Source: Ectothiorhodospiraceae bacterium BW-2
GTDB lineage: Bacteria; Pseudomonadota; Gammaproteobacteria; Thiohalomonadales; Thiohalomonadaceae
NCBI GenBank assembly: GCA_008375315.1
Contig: CP032507.1
Location: forward strand, 2,221,001-2,285,000
DNA length: 64,000 nucleotides
Direction: 5' to 3'
Shown here: positions 34,326 to 43,626 of the stretch, piece after piece
How the letters are laid out: every line of letters begins with the position of its first letter
How positions within the stretch are numbered: position 1 is the stretch's first letter
The notes under the pieces: model-generated
Seen by the model: the letters and a program-made list of their open reading frames with translations, nothing else
Databases searched by the model: none
Told to the model about the DNA's origin: nothing
Translations under genes and position numbers: made by a program

Positions 34326-35528
34326 ATGCGCTATCGTTACCGCGCACTGGGCAGCAGTGGTGAGCTGATTACCGGCGAAATTGAGAGCCAGACCGCCCGC
34401 GCTGCCGGACGCCAGCTACTTAAACAGGGGCTAACGCTGTTAGCGCTCGACGAGATAACTCAGCAGAGCACGGCGCTAGGGCAGCGCCATAAAGCGATTA
34501 AAGCGGAAGAGTCGCGGCTGGCGCTGCATCAATTAGTGACGCTGTTAAAGGCAGGCGTGACACTGGATGAGGCGGTTAATTCACTGGCCGAATCGCTCGC
34601 TACCCCCGCACTGTGCCACGCATTTAGTCAGATGGGAACGCTGCTGCGGCGCGGCGAGCCGTTTTCCAAAGCATTAAGCGATTCCGCGCTTAAACTCCCT
34701 CCCTATCTGTATCAGTTAGCTGAAGCGGGGGAGCTGACCGGGAATCTGGCCGAAGCGCTGGCTGAAGGGGTAGAGCAGATGAGTTATGATCACCAAATCG
34801 CTACCGAGATGCGTAATGCGTTGATCTATCCATCAATATTAATCGTCTCCGGCATTGGCGCAGTGGTGTTGATTTTTATAATGGTGGTGCCCAAATTTGC
34901 CAATCTGCTCGAAAAGTCGCAAGGTGAGATTCCGTTTCTGGCCGAAGCGGTACTACAGACCGGGCTGCTGTTTAATCAGTATAGTGATCTTATTTTGGCC
35001 TTAGCGCTTATCGCTGTGATGGGTGCGGCAGCGGCACTGGGGCGCGCTGAAATTCGACTATGGCTACTTAACCGACTGATGGGTCTGCCGCTGATTGGCT
35101 CTTGGTTACGCGAGGCCGATAGCGGTCGTTGGGCGGCGATGATGGCAACCCTGCTCAGTAGCCGAGTGGAGCTGATAGAGGCGTTAGAGCTGTCGCGCCG
35201 CAGTGTGGTGGGCAGCCGGTTACGCGCGAATCTGTCACAGGTGACTAAAAGCGTTAAGGGGGGCGGTAAACTGGCTGATGCGCTTAAAGAGAGCGGCGCG
35301 ATTAGTGCGACCGGTTATGGCCTGGTAAGGGTCGGTGAGCGTAGCGGTGAGCTGGCAACCATGTTACGATCATTAGCCACCCTCTACAGTGAGAGTGGCC
35401 GTAACCGTATGAAGCGCTTTTTAACCCTGCTGGAGCCGATAGCGATTTTAACCATCGGGGCGGTGATTGGACTCATTATGACGGGGATTATTTTGGCGAT
35501 TACCAGCGTGAATGATATTTCGATTTAG
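34326..35528 (+). CDS. gspF: Type II secretion platform protein GspF
   Basis: 400 residues, the usual length. Two repeated T2SSF domains (LALHQLVTLLKAGVTLDEAV and WAAMMATLLSSRVELIEALE) and three membrane segments (YPSILIVSGIGAVVLIFIMV; DLILALALIAVMGAAAAL; AILTIGAVIGLIMTGIILAI). GERSGELATMLRSLA is conserved. It connects GspE and GspL to the pseudopilus. One base separates it from gspE. Confidence 0.97.
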   Translation: MRYRYRALGSSGELITGEIESQTARAAGRQLLKQGLTLLALDEITQQSTALGQRHKAIKAEESRLALHQLVTLLKAGVTLDEAVNSLAESLATPALCHAFSQMGTLLRRGEPFSKALSDSALKLPPYLYQLAEAGELTGNLAEALAEGVEQMSYDHQIATEMRNALIYPSILIVSGIGAVVLIFIMVVPKFANLLEKSQGEIPFLAEAVLQTGLLFNQYSDLILALALIAVMGAAAALGRAEIRLWLLNRLMGLPLIGSWLREADSGRWAAMMATLLSSRVELIEALELSRRSVVGSRLRANLSQVTKSVKGGGKLADALKESGAISATGYGLVRVGERSGELATMLRSLATLYSESGRNRMKRFLTLLEPIAILTIGAVIGLIMTGIILAITSVNDISI

Positions 35529-35540
35529 GTGTGTGATTGA

Positions 35541-36011
35541 ATGGATAAAACAGCAGTGAAGATGAACCGAACCCGCTTAGTTAAGCTGCATCAACGCGGC
35601 TTTACCCTGCTGGAGATGCTGGTAGTAATGGTGATTATCGGCCTGTTAGCCGGCTTAGTCGGACCGCGTCTGTTTGGTAAGGTCGATAGCTCTAAAGTGA
35701 AGACCGCAGAGACCCAAATTAAGATGCTGCGCGGTGCGTTAGAGACACTACGCCTCGATATGAGTCGCTTTCCGACAGAACAGGAGGGGTTAGCGATTCT
35801 TTATAGCAGACCGTCCGATAGCCGGGCGGCTTCAATGTGGCAAGGACCCTATCTGGATGAAGCTGTTCCCCCCGATCCTTGGGGTAATGCCTATCAATAC
35901 AGCTTCCCCGGAGCCGAAGGTCAGCCGTTTGCGCTCTACTCATTTGGTGCGGATGGGGCGAGAGGCGGGGAGGGCTACAATGCCGATTTGGGTTATCTGC
36001 CGCCGGATTAG
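35541..36011 (+). CDS. gspG: Major pseudopilin GspG
   Basis: 156 residues with a prepilin leader cut at G/FTLLEMLVVMVIIG, where Glu5 is present. The C-terminal block DPWGNAYQYSFPG and SFGADGARGGEGYNADLG is the GspG calcium-site region. It builds the main body of the pseudopilus after processing by GspO, which is not in this window. MDKTAVKMN before the leader is slightly long; ATG 35562 is an alternative start. Confidence 0.97.
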   Translation: MDKTAVKMNRTRLVKLHQRGFTLLEMLVVMVIIGLLAGLVGPRLFGKVDSSKVKTAETQIKMLRGALETLRLDMSRFPTEQEGLAILYSRPSDSRAASMWQGPYLDEAVPPDPWGNAYQYSFPGAEGQPFALYSFGADGARGGEGYNADLGYLPPD

Positions 36012-36029
36012 AGGTCAGGTCACAGCTTA

Positions 36030-36407
36030 ATGGCGCTACGCAACGGATTTACCTTGCTGGAGCTGCTGATTGTCTTGGTGTTGCTTGGGTTAATTTCAGG
36101 TTTAGCGATTCCCCGTCTGAATAGCCTCTATGAGAGTGGCGTAGCCCGTTACGAGCTGGAAGAGATTATGCAGCAGATTGCCGGTTTAGGTGTAAAAGCT
36201 TACCAACAACAACAAACTATTGCACTCGGTATTGACAACGATATGTTACCGTTTCAGCTGCCTGATGCGTGGCAAATAACGACAGAAAACCCCGTTATCT
36301 ATCAGCAAAATGGTGTCTGTCGCGGTGGGACAGTGGCCTTAAATAAACAGAACCGTCACTACCGTTTGGCTCTGAATCCTCCCTATTGTCGGCCTGTATT
36401 ACAGTGA
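36030..36407 (+). CDS. gspH: Minor pseudopilin GspH
   Basis: 125 residues. Prepilin site G/FTLLELLIVLVLLGLISG with Glu5. The rest is short and poorly conserved, as is normal for GspH. It sits between gspG and gspI and overlaps gspI by 4 bases. It would be part of the pseudopilus base or tip complex. Confidence 0.85.
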   Translation: MALRNGFTLLELLIVLVLLGLISGLAIPRLNSLYESGVARYELEEIMQQIAGLGVKAYQQQQTIALGIDNDMLPFQLPDAWQITTENPVIYQQNGVCRGGTVALNKQNRHYRLALNPPYCRPVLQ

Positions 36408-36823
36408 AACAGGCGGGTTTTACGGTTCTGGAGGTGCTGGTGGCACTGGTCATTGTCAGCAGCAGCGGTATGGCACTGTTAAGTTGGATGAATAGTAGCA
36501 CCATGGCGCTTGAACGAGCTGAACAATATCTAACGGAAGAGCTGATGATCGCTAATGCAACCGACTATATCCGTCTGATTAACCCGATGGCACAACCCGA
36601 AGGGGAGTACAACTATGGTGAAGAGTGGTTCAGCTGGCAGGCAAAAGCCGTTACCGCGGAGCGGCAAGGAGTGAGTTATCCTAATGGTCGTGGCTACTAT
36701 ACACTACAGATGTTTAAAGTTACCGTAGAGCTCTATTGGCAGAGTGAGTTTTTGTACGATTTTGAGTTGTATCAGGTCGGCTACCGCCAAGATATTTTCC
36801 CTTCTGCTGAACCCTTTTTCTGA
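36404..36823 (+). CDS. gspI: Minor pseudopilin GspI
   Basis: 139 residues from GTG 36404, overlapping gspH as GTGA; a start at 36386 is also open but less likely. Prepilin site G/FTVLEVLVALVIVS with Glu5. It forms the tip complex with GspJ and GspK. It overlaps gspJ by one base. Confidence 0.88.
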   Translation: MKQAGFTVLEVLVALVIVSSSGMALLSWMNSSTMALERAEQYLTEELMIANATDYIRLINPMAQPEGEYNYGEEWFSWQAKAVTAERQGVSYPNGRGYYTLQMFKVTVELYWQSEFLYDFELYQVGYRQDIFPSAEPFF

Positions 36824-37446
36824 TGCCAAAAGCATCTCAGTGCAATAGAGCTTCAGGTTTTACCCTGCTGGAAGTGCTGGTCGTACTCATTTTGGTTTCG
36901 TTACTGTCCGCGTTGCTACTGTGGGGTGTAACTTATACCCTTAAACTAAAAACCGGATATAGTCGTCTGTTGGAGCAGAGTCACCAAACCCGGTTACTTA
37001 ACCATTGGTTGCGTAGTGCTATTTCTGGGCTCTATCCGGCCAGCCGGCCACAAAACCGGCCTTTTAAGGGGGATAAACAGAGTTTTAGCGGCCAGAGCCT
37101 GACATCGTTACACGGTTTAAACGGGGTACCGACTTTTTTTGAGTTACAGTTGCAGCAGCAGCGTCAAACGCGGTTAGTATATCGCTATGAACAGGCGGAT
37201 GGCAGTGAAGCAGAGTGGCTATTAGCAACATACGACACAAGACGAAGTCGTATTATCTATCTTGATGAGAGCCTGAATCCCCATTCACAATGGCCACCAA
37301 GCAGCGATTTAACCCACACACTGCCGCAAGCAATTGCCATCACTATATTGACCGATCCGCCGGTACACTGGCTGGTGGCGCTCAAAAACCGTAAAACCCC
37401 CAAACGCGAACTCTCCGAAATTTTAAAGCAGATGGAGTTTATGTAG
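36823..37446 (+). CDS. gspJ: Minor pseudopilin GspJ
   Basis: 207 residues, usual length. Prepilin site G/FTLLEVLVVLILVSLLSA with Glu5, then a globular domain with FFELQLQQQRQTRLVYRYEQ as the expected beta segment. It should sit at the pseudopilus tip with GspI and GspK. Confidence 0.92.
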   Translation: MPKASQCNRASGFTLLEVLVVLILVSLLSALLLWGVTYTLKLKTGYSRLLEQSHQTRLLNHWLRSAISGLYPASRPQNRPFKGDKQSFSGQSLTSLHGLNGVPTFFELQLQQQRQTRLVYRYEQADGSEAEWLLATYDTRRSRIIYLDESLNPHSQWPPSSDLTHTLPQAIAITILTDPPVHWLVALKNRKTPKRELSEILKQMEFM

Positions 37447-37456
37447 AGGGAAACCG

Positions 37457-38536
37457 ATGCAAAAATGTTGTCATTGTCGTCAAAACGGTTTTGTGTTGGT
37501 GATGACGCTATGGGTGCTGGCGTTTATGACTATAGGCGCCGGCTATTTAGCCCACTGGAGCCAACAGCTCATCGGACAGCTACAACAGGGGCAGGCGGAT
37601 ATACAGCAGCGGCTGGATATGGCGGGAACAGAGGCTTGGATCGACTACATTTTAGCCACAGGTGGAAAAAGTCCGTTGGGGGTGAGTCTCGATTCGGCAG
37701 AGAGAGATCGTCCGCCCAAGAGTAACGATCCGCTGGCCAGTCGGGTAGTGATGCCGGAGCGTTATTTAACGCTGGATGATCAACCCTACCAAGGGTTAGG
37801 CGAGATACGCTTCTCTTTACAGGATAAAAGTGGCTTAATTCCCTTACAAATGAATACCTTATTACAACAGTTTTTAGCACAAAAACAGGTGCCATTGGAT
37901 GAGCAGATGCCACTGTTAGCTAAATTAGCCGATTATAGCGATGAAGATGAACTGTATCGTATTAATGGCGCTGAAGCAGAAGAGTACCAAAGAGAGGGGC
38001 TAACTCCTCCGCCTAATCGTTCGATTCAGACACCTCAGGAGTTGATGGCGATACTAAACTGGAGCGACTATCCGGCACTGTTCGAGCCTCCATCGCTGCT
38101 ACGGATGGCTAAATCACTCTATCCGGCGATGAATTATAACCTTAATACTACTCCTGAAGTGGTGATGCAGACCTGGCCCGGAGCTACTGCCGAAAGTGCC
38201 AAACGCTTAACTGAATTAAGGCAGCAACAATTTTTTACCGGTGCACATCGTTTTACTCCCCTTGTGGAGCTAAAAGCGTTAGATACGATGCAGATCCGAA
38301 CCATGCCGTCAGAGGCGTTGCGCTTAACTCTCTGGACGGAGGGGGGAGACACCACCCGCGAAACTCATATACAATTAACCCCTTTTGCAGACCAGGATGC
38401 CCCGATTCGCTATGACTATACCCTTAATATTGCCGCAGATGAACGACCCCAAGGTGAGATTAAGCCGTTACAGCTGTTAGAACATGATGCGCCCGATGCA
38501 GCGTCAGTTTTCCGAGATGATGCCCGCTTTAACTAA
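37457..38536 (+). CDS. gspK: Minor pseudopilin GspK
   Basis: 359 residues. Leader site G/FVLVMTLWVLAFMTIGAG, with no Glu at position 5, as is normal for GspK. The large domain contains DKSGLIPLQMNTLL, LLAKLADYSDEDELYRINGA and NLNTTPEVVM, conserved in GspK. It caps the pseudopilus. The end overlaps the start of gspL by about 20 bases. Confidence 0.95.
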   Translation: MQKCCHCRQNGFVLVMTLWVLAFMTIGAGYLAHWSQQLIGQLQQGQADIQQRLDMAGTEAWIDYILATGGKSPLGVSLDSAERDRPPKSNDPLASRVVMPERYLTLDDQPYQGLGEIRFSLQDKSGLIPLQMNTLLQQFLAQKQVPLDEQMPLLAKLADYSDEDELYRINGAEAEEYQREGLTPPPNRSIQTPQELMAILNWSDYPALFEPPSLLRMAKSLYPAMNYNLNTTPEVVMQTWPGATAESAKRLTELRQQQFFTGAHRFTPLVELKALDTMQIRTMPSEALRLTLWTEGGDTTRETHIQLTPFADQDAPIRYDYTLNIAADERPQGEIKPLQLLEHDAPDAASVFRDDARFN

Positions 38537-39512
38537 AGCTATGTGGCCACGCAAACAGGCTGTGATAGCCCGGTGCCAGTGCATATACGCCACCTTTGAT
38601 GCTGCACCACTGCCGCGCAATGAGCGAAATGCAGCACTCAGGCTCCATCTGCAACGGATAACCCCCTACCCTTCTGCGGAAACAGCGTATCAAATTGTAT
38701 GGCAACAGCAGTTAGCTCAAATTTGGATCTGGAATAGTAAACAGGAGGAGACCGGCCGCACCGCTGTGGTTGAGTCGCGTTACTACGCTCCACCTGAATC
38801 GCAACTTCCGCAATGGCGCTTAGTTAGCTGCGTACAAGGGGTTGAGGCGCAGTATTGGTCAGAAGAAAGATTGCTGGCAAGTCAGTGGTTTAGCATACTG
38901 CCGACCGAACAGCAGTGGCGCTACTTCTGTCGCAGTACCGGATTTAAAGCGGCGACACTGCCACAAATAAGCGTGTCGGAACATGCGCAGCTCACTAAAC
39001 CGTGGGGTAAAACTTTTCGGTTACAACAGAGTGAACTGAACCACCGCTTGCTATCCCGAGTAGGATGGGTTGGCGCGTGGTCTCTTATCGCGCTGTTTAG
39101 CTGGCAGACGAGTCAATGGTGGCAGGAGGCCGAACAGCTTGAGCTACTGGAGCAGCAGAACCGTCAGCGGGCACAGCAGCTGGAGAGGCCGTTACGCGAT
39201 AAACAGAGTGCTGAAACCGCCCGACAGCAGCTACAGCAACTGGTGCGCTACATCCCTGAACATAGCCAACTGCAATTGATGATGCAGGTATTACAGGTAT
39301 CACAGCAGCTAGCTCCTGACTCACTGTATAACTGGAACTACCACCCCCGGCAACTTACCTTTACGCTCAACAGCGATATTGATCCGCTTACTCTGATCCA
39401 ACACTATCAACAACTTCCATGGGTGGGTGAGGTTCGAAGTCGCCCTGCCGCACGACAGGGTGAGTTAATGATTGAGATCCGTTTTGCTGCTCAAAACGGA
39501 GCGGCGTCGTGA
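38517..39512 (+). CDS. gspL: Inner-membrane protein GspL, divergent
   Basis: About 331 residues from ATG 38517 (or 38520). The cytoplasmic part is short compared with classical GspL (about 400) and has an unusual N-terminus (RCQCIYATFDAAPLPRNERN). A single membrane helix (VGWVGAWSLIALFSW) near residue 185 is followed by a Gln-rich coiled-coil and the periplasmic GspL_C domain. It recruits GspE to the platform. The call rests mainly on operon position and topology. Confidence 0.82.
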   Translation: MMPALTKAMWPRKQAVIARCQCIYATFDAAPLPRNERNAALRLHLQRITPYPSAETAYQIVWQQQLAQIWIWNSKQEETGRTAVVESRYYAPPESQLPQWRLVSCVQGVEAQYWSEERLLASQWFSILPTEQQWRYFCRSTGFKAATLPQISVSEHAQLTKPWGKTFRLQQSELNHRLLSRVGWVGAWSLIALFSWQTSQWWQEAEQLELLEQQNRQRAQQLERPLRDKQSAETARQQLQQLVRYIPEHSQLQLMMQVLQVSQQLAPDSLYNWNYHPRQLTFTLNSDIDPLTLIQHYQQLPWVGEVRSRPAARQGELMIEIRFAAQNGAAS

Positions 39513-40093
39513 TAACACTGAACAGTCTCAGCTCCCGCCAACGATTGCAGCTTGGAACGGCAGTGGTGGGTATCCTGATTTTGCTCTATGGTCTGGATTG
39601 GATCTATCAGCAGCGGCAGCAGCTTGAGCAGAGCTATCAGCAGCAGCAGCGGCTGCAACAGAGTCAACTCGCGGTAGCCAATCAGAGTGATATATGGCAG
39701 CAGCGACTGGAGCAGGCCGATAGTGCGCTTACTCAATATAGAGCACTCTTTTGGCGGGCAGAGAGTGCCGGTATCGCTCAGGCAACCCTACAGAGCCGGA
39801 TTCAGCAGCAACTTGCCCAACTGCAACTACAGCGCAGCCAATATAACAGCGAAGTCTCGCCACTGCAGATAGAGGGGATAGCCGGCTGGCAAGTGACGAT
39901 TAGCCTTAGCGCCTCACTAAGCATGGCGCAACTTATAGAGCTGCTCTATTTTCTGGAGCAGAACCGGCAACCGCTACAAATTAAGCGGCTCGATATACAA
40001 GGCACAGGGAGTAACAACCGCTACCTGCAGCTCGATATAGTCGCGCTGGTGTTGCAAGCCGTACCCGATAAGAGCAGCGGGGTTAATCCGTGA
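39509..40093 (+). CDS. gspM: Inner-membrane protein GspM, divergent
   Basis: 194 residues from GTG 39509, overlapping gspL by 4 bases. One N-terminal membrane helix (LQLGTAVVGILILLYGLDWI), then a Gln-rich coiled-coil and a small periplasmic domain (WQVTISLSASLSMAQLIELL) of the GspM/PilO ferredoxin-like fold. It partners GspL. Confidence 0.85.
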   Translation: MITLNSLSSRQRLQLGTAVVGILILLYGLDWIYQQRQQLEQSYQQQQRLQQSQLAVANQSDIWQQRLEQADSALTQYRALFWRAESAGIAQATLQSRIQQQLAQLQLQRSQYNSEVSPLQIEGIAGWQVTISLSASLSMAQLIELLYFLEQNRQPLQIKRLDIQGTGSNNRYLQLDIVALVLQAVPDKSSGVNP

Positions 40094-40548
40094 AACAGTT
40101 ACTGCTGCTGTTAACCGCCGTGGTTATCGGTTGGGGGCTGGCGCAGCCGGAGCTGACAGAACCACTCAAATTACAAAACCATGCGCCCGATGCAACGGAT
40201 GCGTGGCAGCTACCGCAACACACCGATACTCAAAACGAAGTCGCCTACCAGTGGCTTAAACAGCACTATGTGGCAACCATGGCCGGAGAAAATGGATCAA
40301 CGACCGAAGCAGCACAACCGGTTTGGCAGCTTCATGGCCTGATTACCGTAGGCGGTAAGCCGGTAGCACTGTTACAAAACGAAGCGGGCAGCCTGGAGCG
40401 TTACCGGCAGGGTGAGATGCTGCAGCCGAGATTCAGGCTGGCGCACATTACCTCGCAAGGGGTAGAGATAGTCCCTGATGAAGCGGAACCCTACTGGCTC
40501 TATCTCTATCCGCTACCATCACAACCACACCATTCAGATTCAAACTAA
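40090..40548 (+). CDS. GspC/XpsN-like periplasmic connector, short
   Basis: 152 residues from GTG 40090. An N-terminal signal-anchor (LLLLLTAVVIGWGLAQP) and then one domain, VWQLHGLITVGGKPVALLQN then YRQGEMLQPRFRLAHI, which follows the pattern of the GspC homology region that touches the secretin. The PDZ domain of classical GspC is missing. Its place between gspM and gspD matches XpsN in Xanthomonas. No separate gspC is in the window. Confidence 0.75.
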   Translation: MKQLLLLLTAVVIGWGLAQPELTEPLKLQNHAPDATDAWQLPQHTDTQNEVAYQWLKQHYVATMAGENGSTTEAAQPVWQLHGLITVGGKPVALLQNEAGSLERYRQGEMLQPRFRLAHITSQGVEIVPDEAEPYWLYLYPLPSQPHHSDSN

Positions 40549-40561
40549 TCCGGGAGCCGCA

Positions 40562-42628
40562 ATGCCAAAATTGAGTAGAGCCCTCACCTGTCTGTTTTTT
40601 ATATTACCTGCTACAGCCCTGTTAACCGGTTGCCAGCTAATGACACCCAAGCAACCCGATAACCCCCTGAGCCAACTGCCACCACCATTGCGGGCTCCAC
40701 AAAGTCAGGATGAGCAGAACCTTACCCTGCAAGCCTCGTCTGAGCCAACCGCTCAACCGGTTAATGCGCTGCGGATAACCGATAACCCTAAAGCCCCCCG
40801 TGGCCCCACCTTGGCTATTGCCGAAACCACACAGCAGGCTCCCCCTCTGAGCGGTGAGCCGATTAGCCTCAATCTCGAAGGGGTGCCACTAGGTGCTTTT
40901 ATTAATGAGCTGTTTGGGCATCTGCTCAATCTTTCATTTGAGATAGCCCCCGCGATTCAGAACAAAACCGATCAGGTTACCCTGCGAGTGAGTGAGCCGA
41001 TGCCGCCGGCCAAGCTGTTTGTTCTGGCCGAGAGCCTGCTCAACCGTTACGGGGTTGAGATTGTGCGCCAGCCGGATCACTACCTGTTTCAGCCGGCCAC
41101 CACCACCAGCGGCACAACCATACCGCTGATTATCAGTGGTAGTACCCTGCCCGATGTACCGGCAGAGCACCGTCCCATTTTTCAGTTTGTAGAGCTGAAA
41201 AATGTGCGCAATACCGATGTGCGTAGCTGGTTAGGGCAGATATTTAGTGGTCAGGGGCTGGAGGTGCTGGAAAACGGCATGCGTAATACCATTATTTTAA
41301 AGGGGAATCGCGCCGTGGTGGCGCAGGCGCTGGAGGTGATTACCCTGCTGGATCAACCCATGATGAAGGGACAGTTTTCCAGCACCATTGAGCCCGCCTA
41401 TTTAACGGTCAGAGAGCTAACCGAAGCACTGAATAAGGTGCTACAGAGTCAGGGGTATGGGGTGAGTACCTCGCCGCCGGTAGGAAGCGTGTTACTGATT
41501 CCGCTCGAATCGACCCGCACGCTGCTGGTCTTTACCGCCAGTCAGCAACTGTTAGAGCATGTCCATCGCTGGGCAGAGAAACTCGATACCCCACCGCAAA
41601 ATATCGGCAGTGAGGAGCGTGACGGGCTCTACTACTACGCGGTCAAAAACAGCGTTGCTGAAGAGCTGGCTAAGATATTGGGCGGTATTGATACTCTGCC
41701 CGCAGCAGGTAGTGACAAACAGACGGCCGCCACATCCGGTTACAAACTGCTGGTTGATGAGCAGCGTAATGCGATTCTGTTTCAAGGCAAGGGGAGCGAA
41801 TGGGCTAAACTGTTGCCGGTACTGCAACAGATGGATAAGCCGGTACGGCAGGTGCTGGTTGAAGTGACTGTGGCCGAAGTGACGCTGACCGAGAGTGAAA
41901 AATTTGGTGTAGAGTGGCTGATGACCCATAGCGGCAGCGATGTGGCACAGAGCCTCTCGACCATGGGGGCGTTTGGTATCAGTGGTATGGGGGGGGTATC
42001 GTATGTGATGTCCCGCGCCGGCCAGACCCGGGCTCTGCTCAACGCCTTTGCCGAAAATCAGCGGGTCAATATTCTCTCAACCCCGCGGGTGATGGTCAAA
42101 AGTGGCAGTGAGGCGTCGATAGAGGTAGGGACTGAGGTACCGGTGGTCACCAGTCAATCGAGTGCCAGCGATTTAACTGCAGCAACCGGCAGCAGTGCCT
42201 CGATTTTGCAAAATATTCAGTATCGTAAGACGGGGGTGATGCTCAGTGTTAAACCCACTATCTACTCCAACCGCCAAATTGCGATGGAGATTAGTCAGGA
42301 GATTAGCTCAGCCCAAAGTAACCAGACCAGCAGTGTCGATAGCCCGACTATTCTCAGTCGCAATGTCAAAACATCGCTTAATTTACAAGATGGTGCCTCG
42401 GTGCTGATTGGTGGGCTGTTGTCGCAAGATAGCACAAAAGGGCAGGGCGGGGTGCCGACGCTGAGCGATGTGCCGCTGCTGGGGTGGCTGTTTGGTAGCC
42501 GTGGCAGCAGTACCACCCGCACCGAGATGCTGATTTTAATTGTGCCCTATGTACTCAATACCCCCGGTGAGCTGGAGAGACTGACCGATGAGCTGCGCCA
42601 GCGGTTTGGTCAGAGCCCTTCACCGTAG
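40562..42628 (+). CDS. gspD: Outer-membrane secretin GspD
   Basis: 688 residues from ATG 40562. A lipoprotein signal ends in LLTGC, so the mature N-terminus would be lipid-anchored. N0 (LEGVPLGAFINELFGHLLNL) and N1-N3 repeats precede the secretin core, in which VLVEVTVAEVTLTESEKFGV, RVNILSTPRVMVKSGSEASI and VGTEVPV...SVKPTI are typical. VLIGGLLSQDSTKGQGGVP is the conserved C-terminal hairpin. It forms the secretion channel. The last 94 bases are duplicated at 43322. Confidence 0.96.
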   Translation: MPKLSRALTCLFFILPATALLTGCQLMTPKQPDNPLSQLPPPLRAPQSQDEQNLTLQASSEPTAQPVNALRITDNPKAPRGPTLAIAETTQQAPPLSGEPISLNLEGVPLGAFINELFGHLLNLSFEIAPAIQNKTDQVTLRVSEPMPPAKLFVLAESLLNRYGVEIVRQPDHYLFQPATTTSGTTIPLIISGSTLPDVPAEHRPIFQFVELKNVRNTDVRSWLGQIFSGQGLEVLENGMRNTIILKGNRAVVAQALEVITLLDQPMMKGQFSSTIEPAYLTVRELTEALNKVLQSQGYGVSTSPPVGSVLLIPLESTRTLLVFTASQQLLEHVHRWAEKLDTPPQNIGSEERDGLYYYAVKNSVAEELAKILGGIDTLPAAGSDKQTAATSGYKLLVDEQRNAILFQGKGSEWAKLLPVLQQMDKPVRQVLVEVTVAEVTLTESEKFGVEWLMTHSGSDVAQSLSTMGAFGISGMGGVSYVMSRAGQTRALLNAFAENQRVNILSTPRVMVKSGSEASIEVGTEVPVVTSQSSASDLTAATGSSASILQNIQYRKTGVMLSVKPTIYSNRQIAMEISQEISSAQSNQTSSVDSPTILSRNVKTSLNLQDGASVLIGGLLSQDSTKGQGGVPTLSDVPLLGWLFGSRGSSTTRTEMLILIVPYVLNTPGELERLTDELRQRFGQSPSP

Positions 42629-42637
42629 TTATCGCTA

Positions 42638-43045
42638 TTAGTGTTGATAAATATAGAGTGAGACAGGTAGGTGAGCCTGATAGTGAGTAAAATCATTGTC
42701 GGTGGTGAATATCGCGGCGTGCAGTCGGTGGGCGACGGCGCAAATTAGGTAATCGGTGTGTGAGCCCTGAATACCCTTGGTGCGGCAGATATTAGAAAAA
42801 CGCGCAGCTTCAATGTAGTCGTTATCGATAACTGGTTGATTTTGTAAGTAACTAAGTTTTTCATTCAGCAGTTCAAACTGCTGCAAATTGCTGTAGCCCG
42901 ATAGAATCTCTTGCCGAATCGGGCCGATAATCAGAGCTCGTTGTTCGTCAATCAGGCAGATTAGCTGTTCAACCAGTGTCTTATGTCCTGACTGGCTGCG
43001 ACGAAAGGCAAAGGACCAGATAGGTGTGTCGACCAGTACCTTCAC
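42638..43045 (-). CDS. vapC: VapC PIN-domain ribonuclease toxin
   Basis: 135 residues. KVLVDTPIWSFAFRR has the first Asp, GPIRQEILSGY the Glu, and GSHTDYLICAVAHRL and FTTDNDFTHY the remaining Asp residues of the PIN site. It overlaps vapB by 4 bases. The pair lies between gspD and a copied gspD tail, on the opposite strand to the operon. Confidence 0.92.
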   Translation of the reverse strand: MKVLVDTPIWSFAFRRSQSGHKTLVEQLICLIDEQRALIIGPIRQEILSGYSNLQQFELLNEKLSYLQNQPVIDNDYIEAARFSNICRTKGIQGSHTDYLICAVAHRLHAAIFTTDNDFTHYQAHLPVSLYIYQH

Positions 43046-43239
43046 CGATGGCGATCCTGTTTGTAGTCGTACTCTTTATCCGGTTCTAAGGTACCGAAAA
43101 GTTCAACTATTTCAAGCTGCTTCCTGCGGTCGATAAACTCCTTGAGGGCTAAGTTAACGGTTGCCTTTTTGGTGGGTAGGCCACTGATTTGTAGTGCCGA
43201 CCGGAGTAACGCTTCATCAATAGCGAGATTGGTTGCCAT
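43042..43239 (-). CDS. vapB: VapB antitoxin
   Basis: 65 residues. MATNLAIDEALLRSALQISG and then TKKATVNLALKEFIDRRKQL is the VapB (DUF2191) ribbon-helix-helix type; LFGTLEPDKEYDYKQDR is the toxin-binding tail. TTTTCTCC on the plus strand just upstream reads as GGAGAAAA on the coding strand, a good ribosome site. Confidence 0.92.
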   Translation of the reverse strand: MATNLAIDEALLRSALQISGLPTKKATVNLALKEFIDRRKQLEIVELFGTLEPDKEYDYKQDRHR

Positions 43240-43321
43240 GTTGTTTTCTCCTTGATTGAACTGATGTCACACACTAAGATCACACAATGCATTGTGTCAA
43301 GGTGCTTGGGTAAATCATTTA

Positions 43322-43427
43322 CACCGAGATGCTGATTTTAATTGTGCCCTATGTACTTAATACCCCCGGTGAGCTGGAGAGTCTGACCGATGAGCTGCGC
43401 CAGCAGTTTGGGCAGCCGGAATTATGA
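43322..43427 (+). repeat. Duplicated 3' end of gspD
   Basis: Codes for TEMLILIVPYVLNTPGELES and on to a stop. Bases 43322-43415 match 42520-42613 with about four changes. It has no start and no upstream secretin part. With the real gspD end it brackets the VapBC module. Confidence 0.92.
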
Positions 43428-43564
43428 AGCGGAAATAACTACAGCGTGTGATATAGGCCACATTTTGAACGACAACAAAAAAAACAGGCGTGGCACTTGC
43501 TTAATCAGCGCTATTGAGGTAGATTCTTAACTGTTGAACAGACGCTTTGCAAAGCTTTTGGATA

Positions 43565-43601
43565 CCCAAAAGTTGTCTTCAACAATAATTTTGGGTTTTT
43601 T
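43565..43601 (+). terminator. Terminator/attenuator-like hairpin before the surface protein gene
   Basis: CCCAAAA (43565-43571) pairs with TTTTGGG (43589-43595), with an inner GTTG/CAAC pair, and is followed by six Ts. It ends only about 25 bases before the ATG at 43627. It may stop upstream transcripts or regulate this leader. Confidence 0.7.
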
Positions 43602-43626
43602 CAGTAATATTTATGGAGTTTTACTT

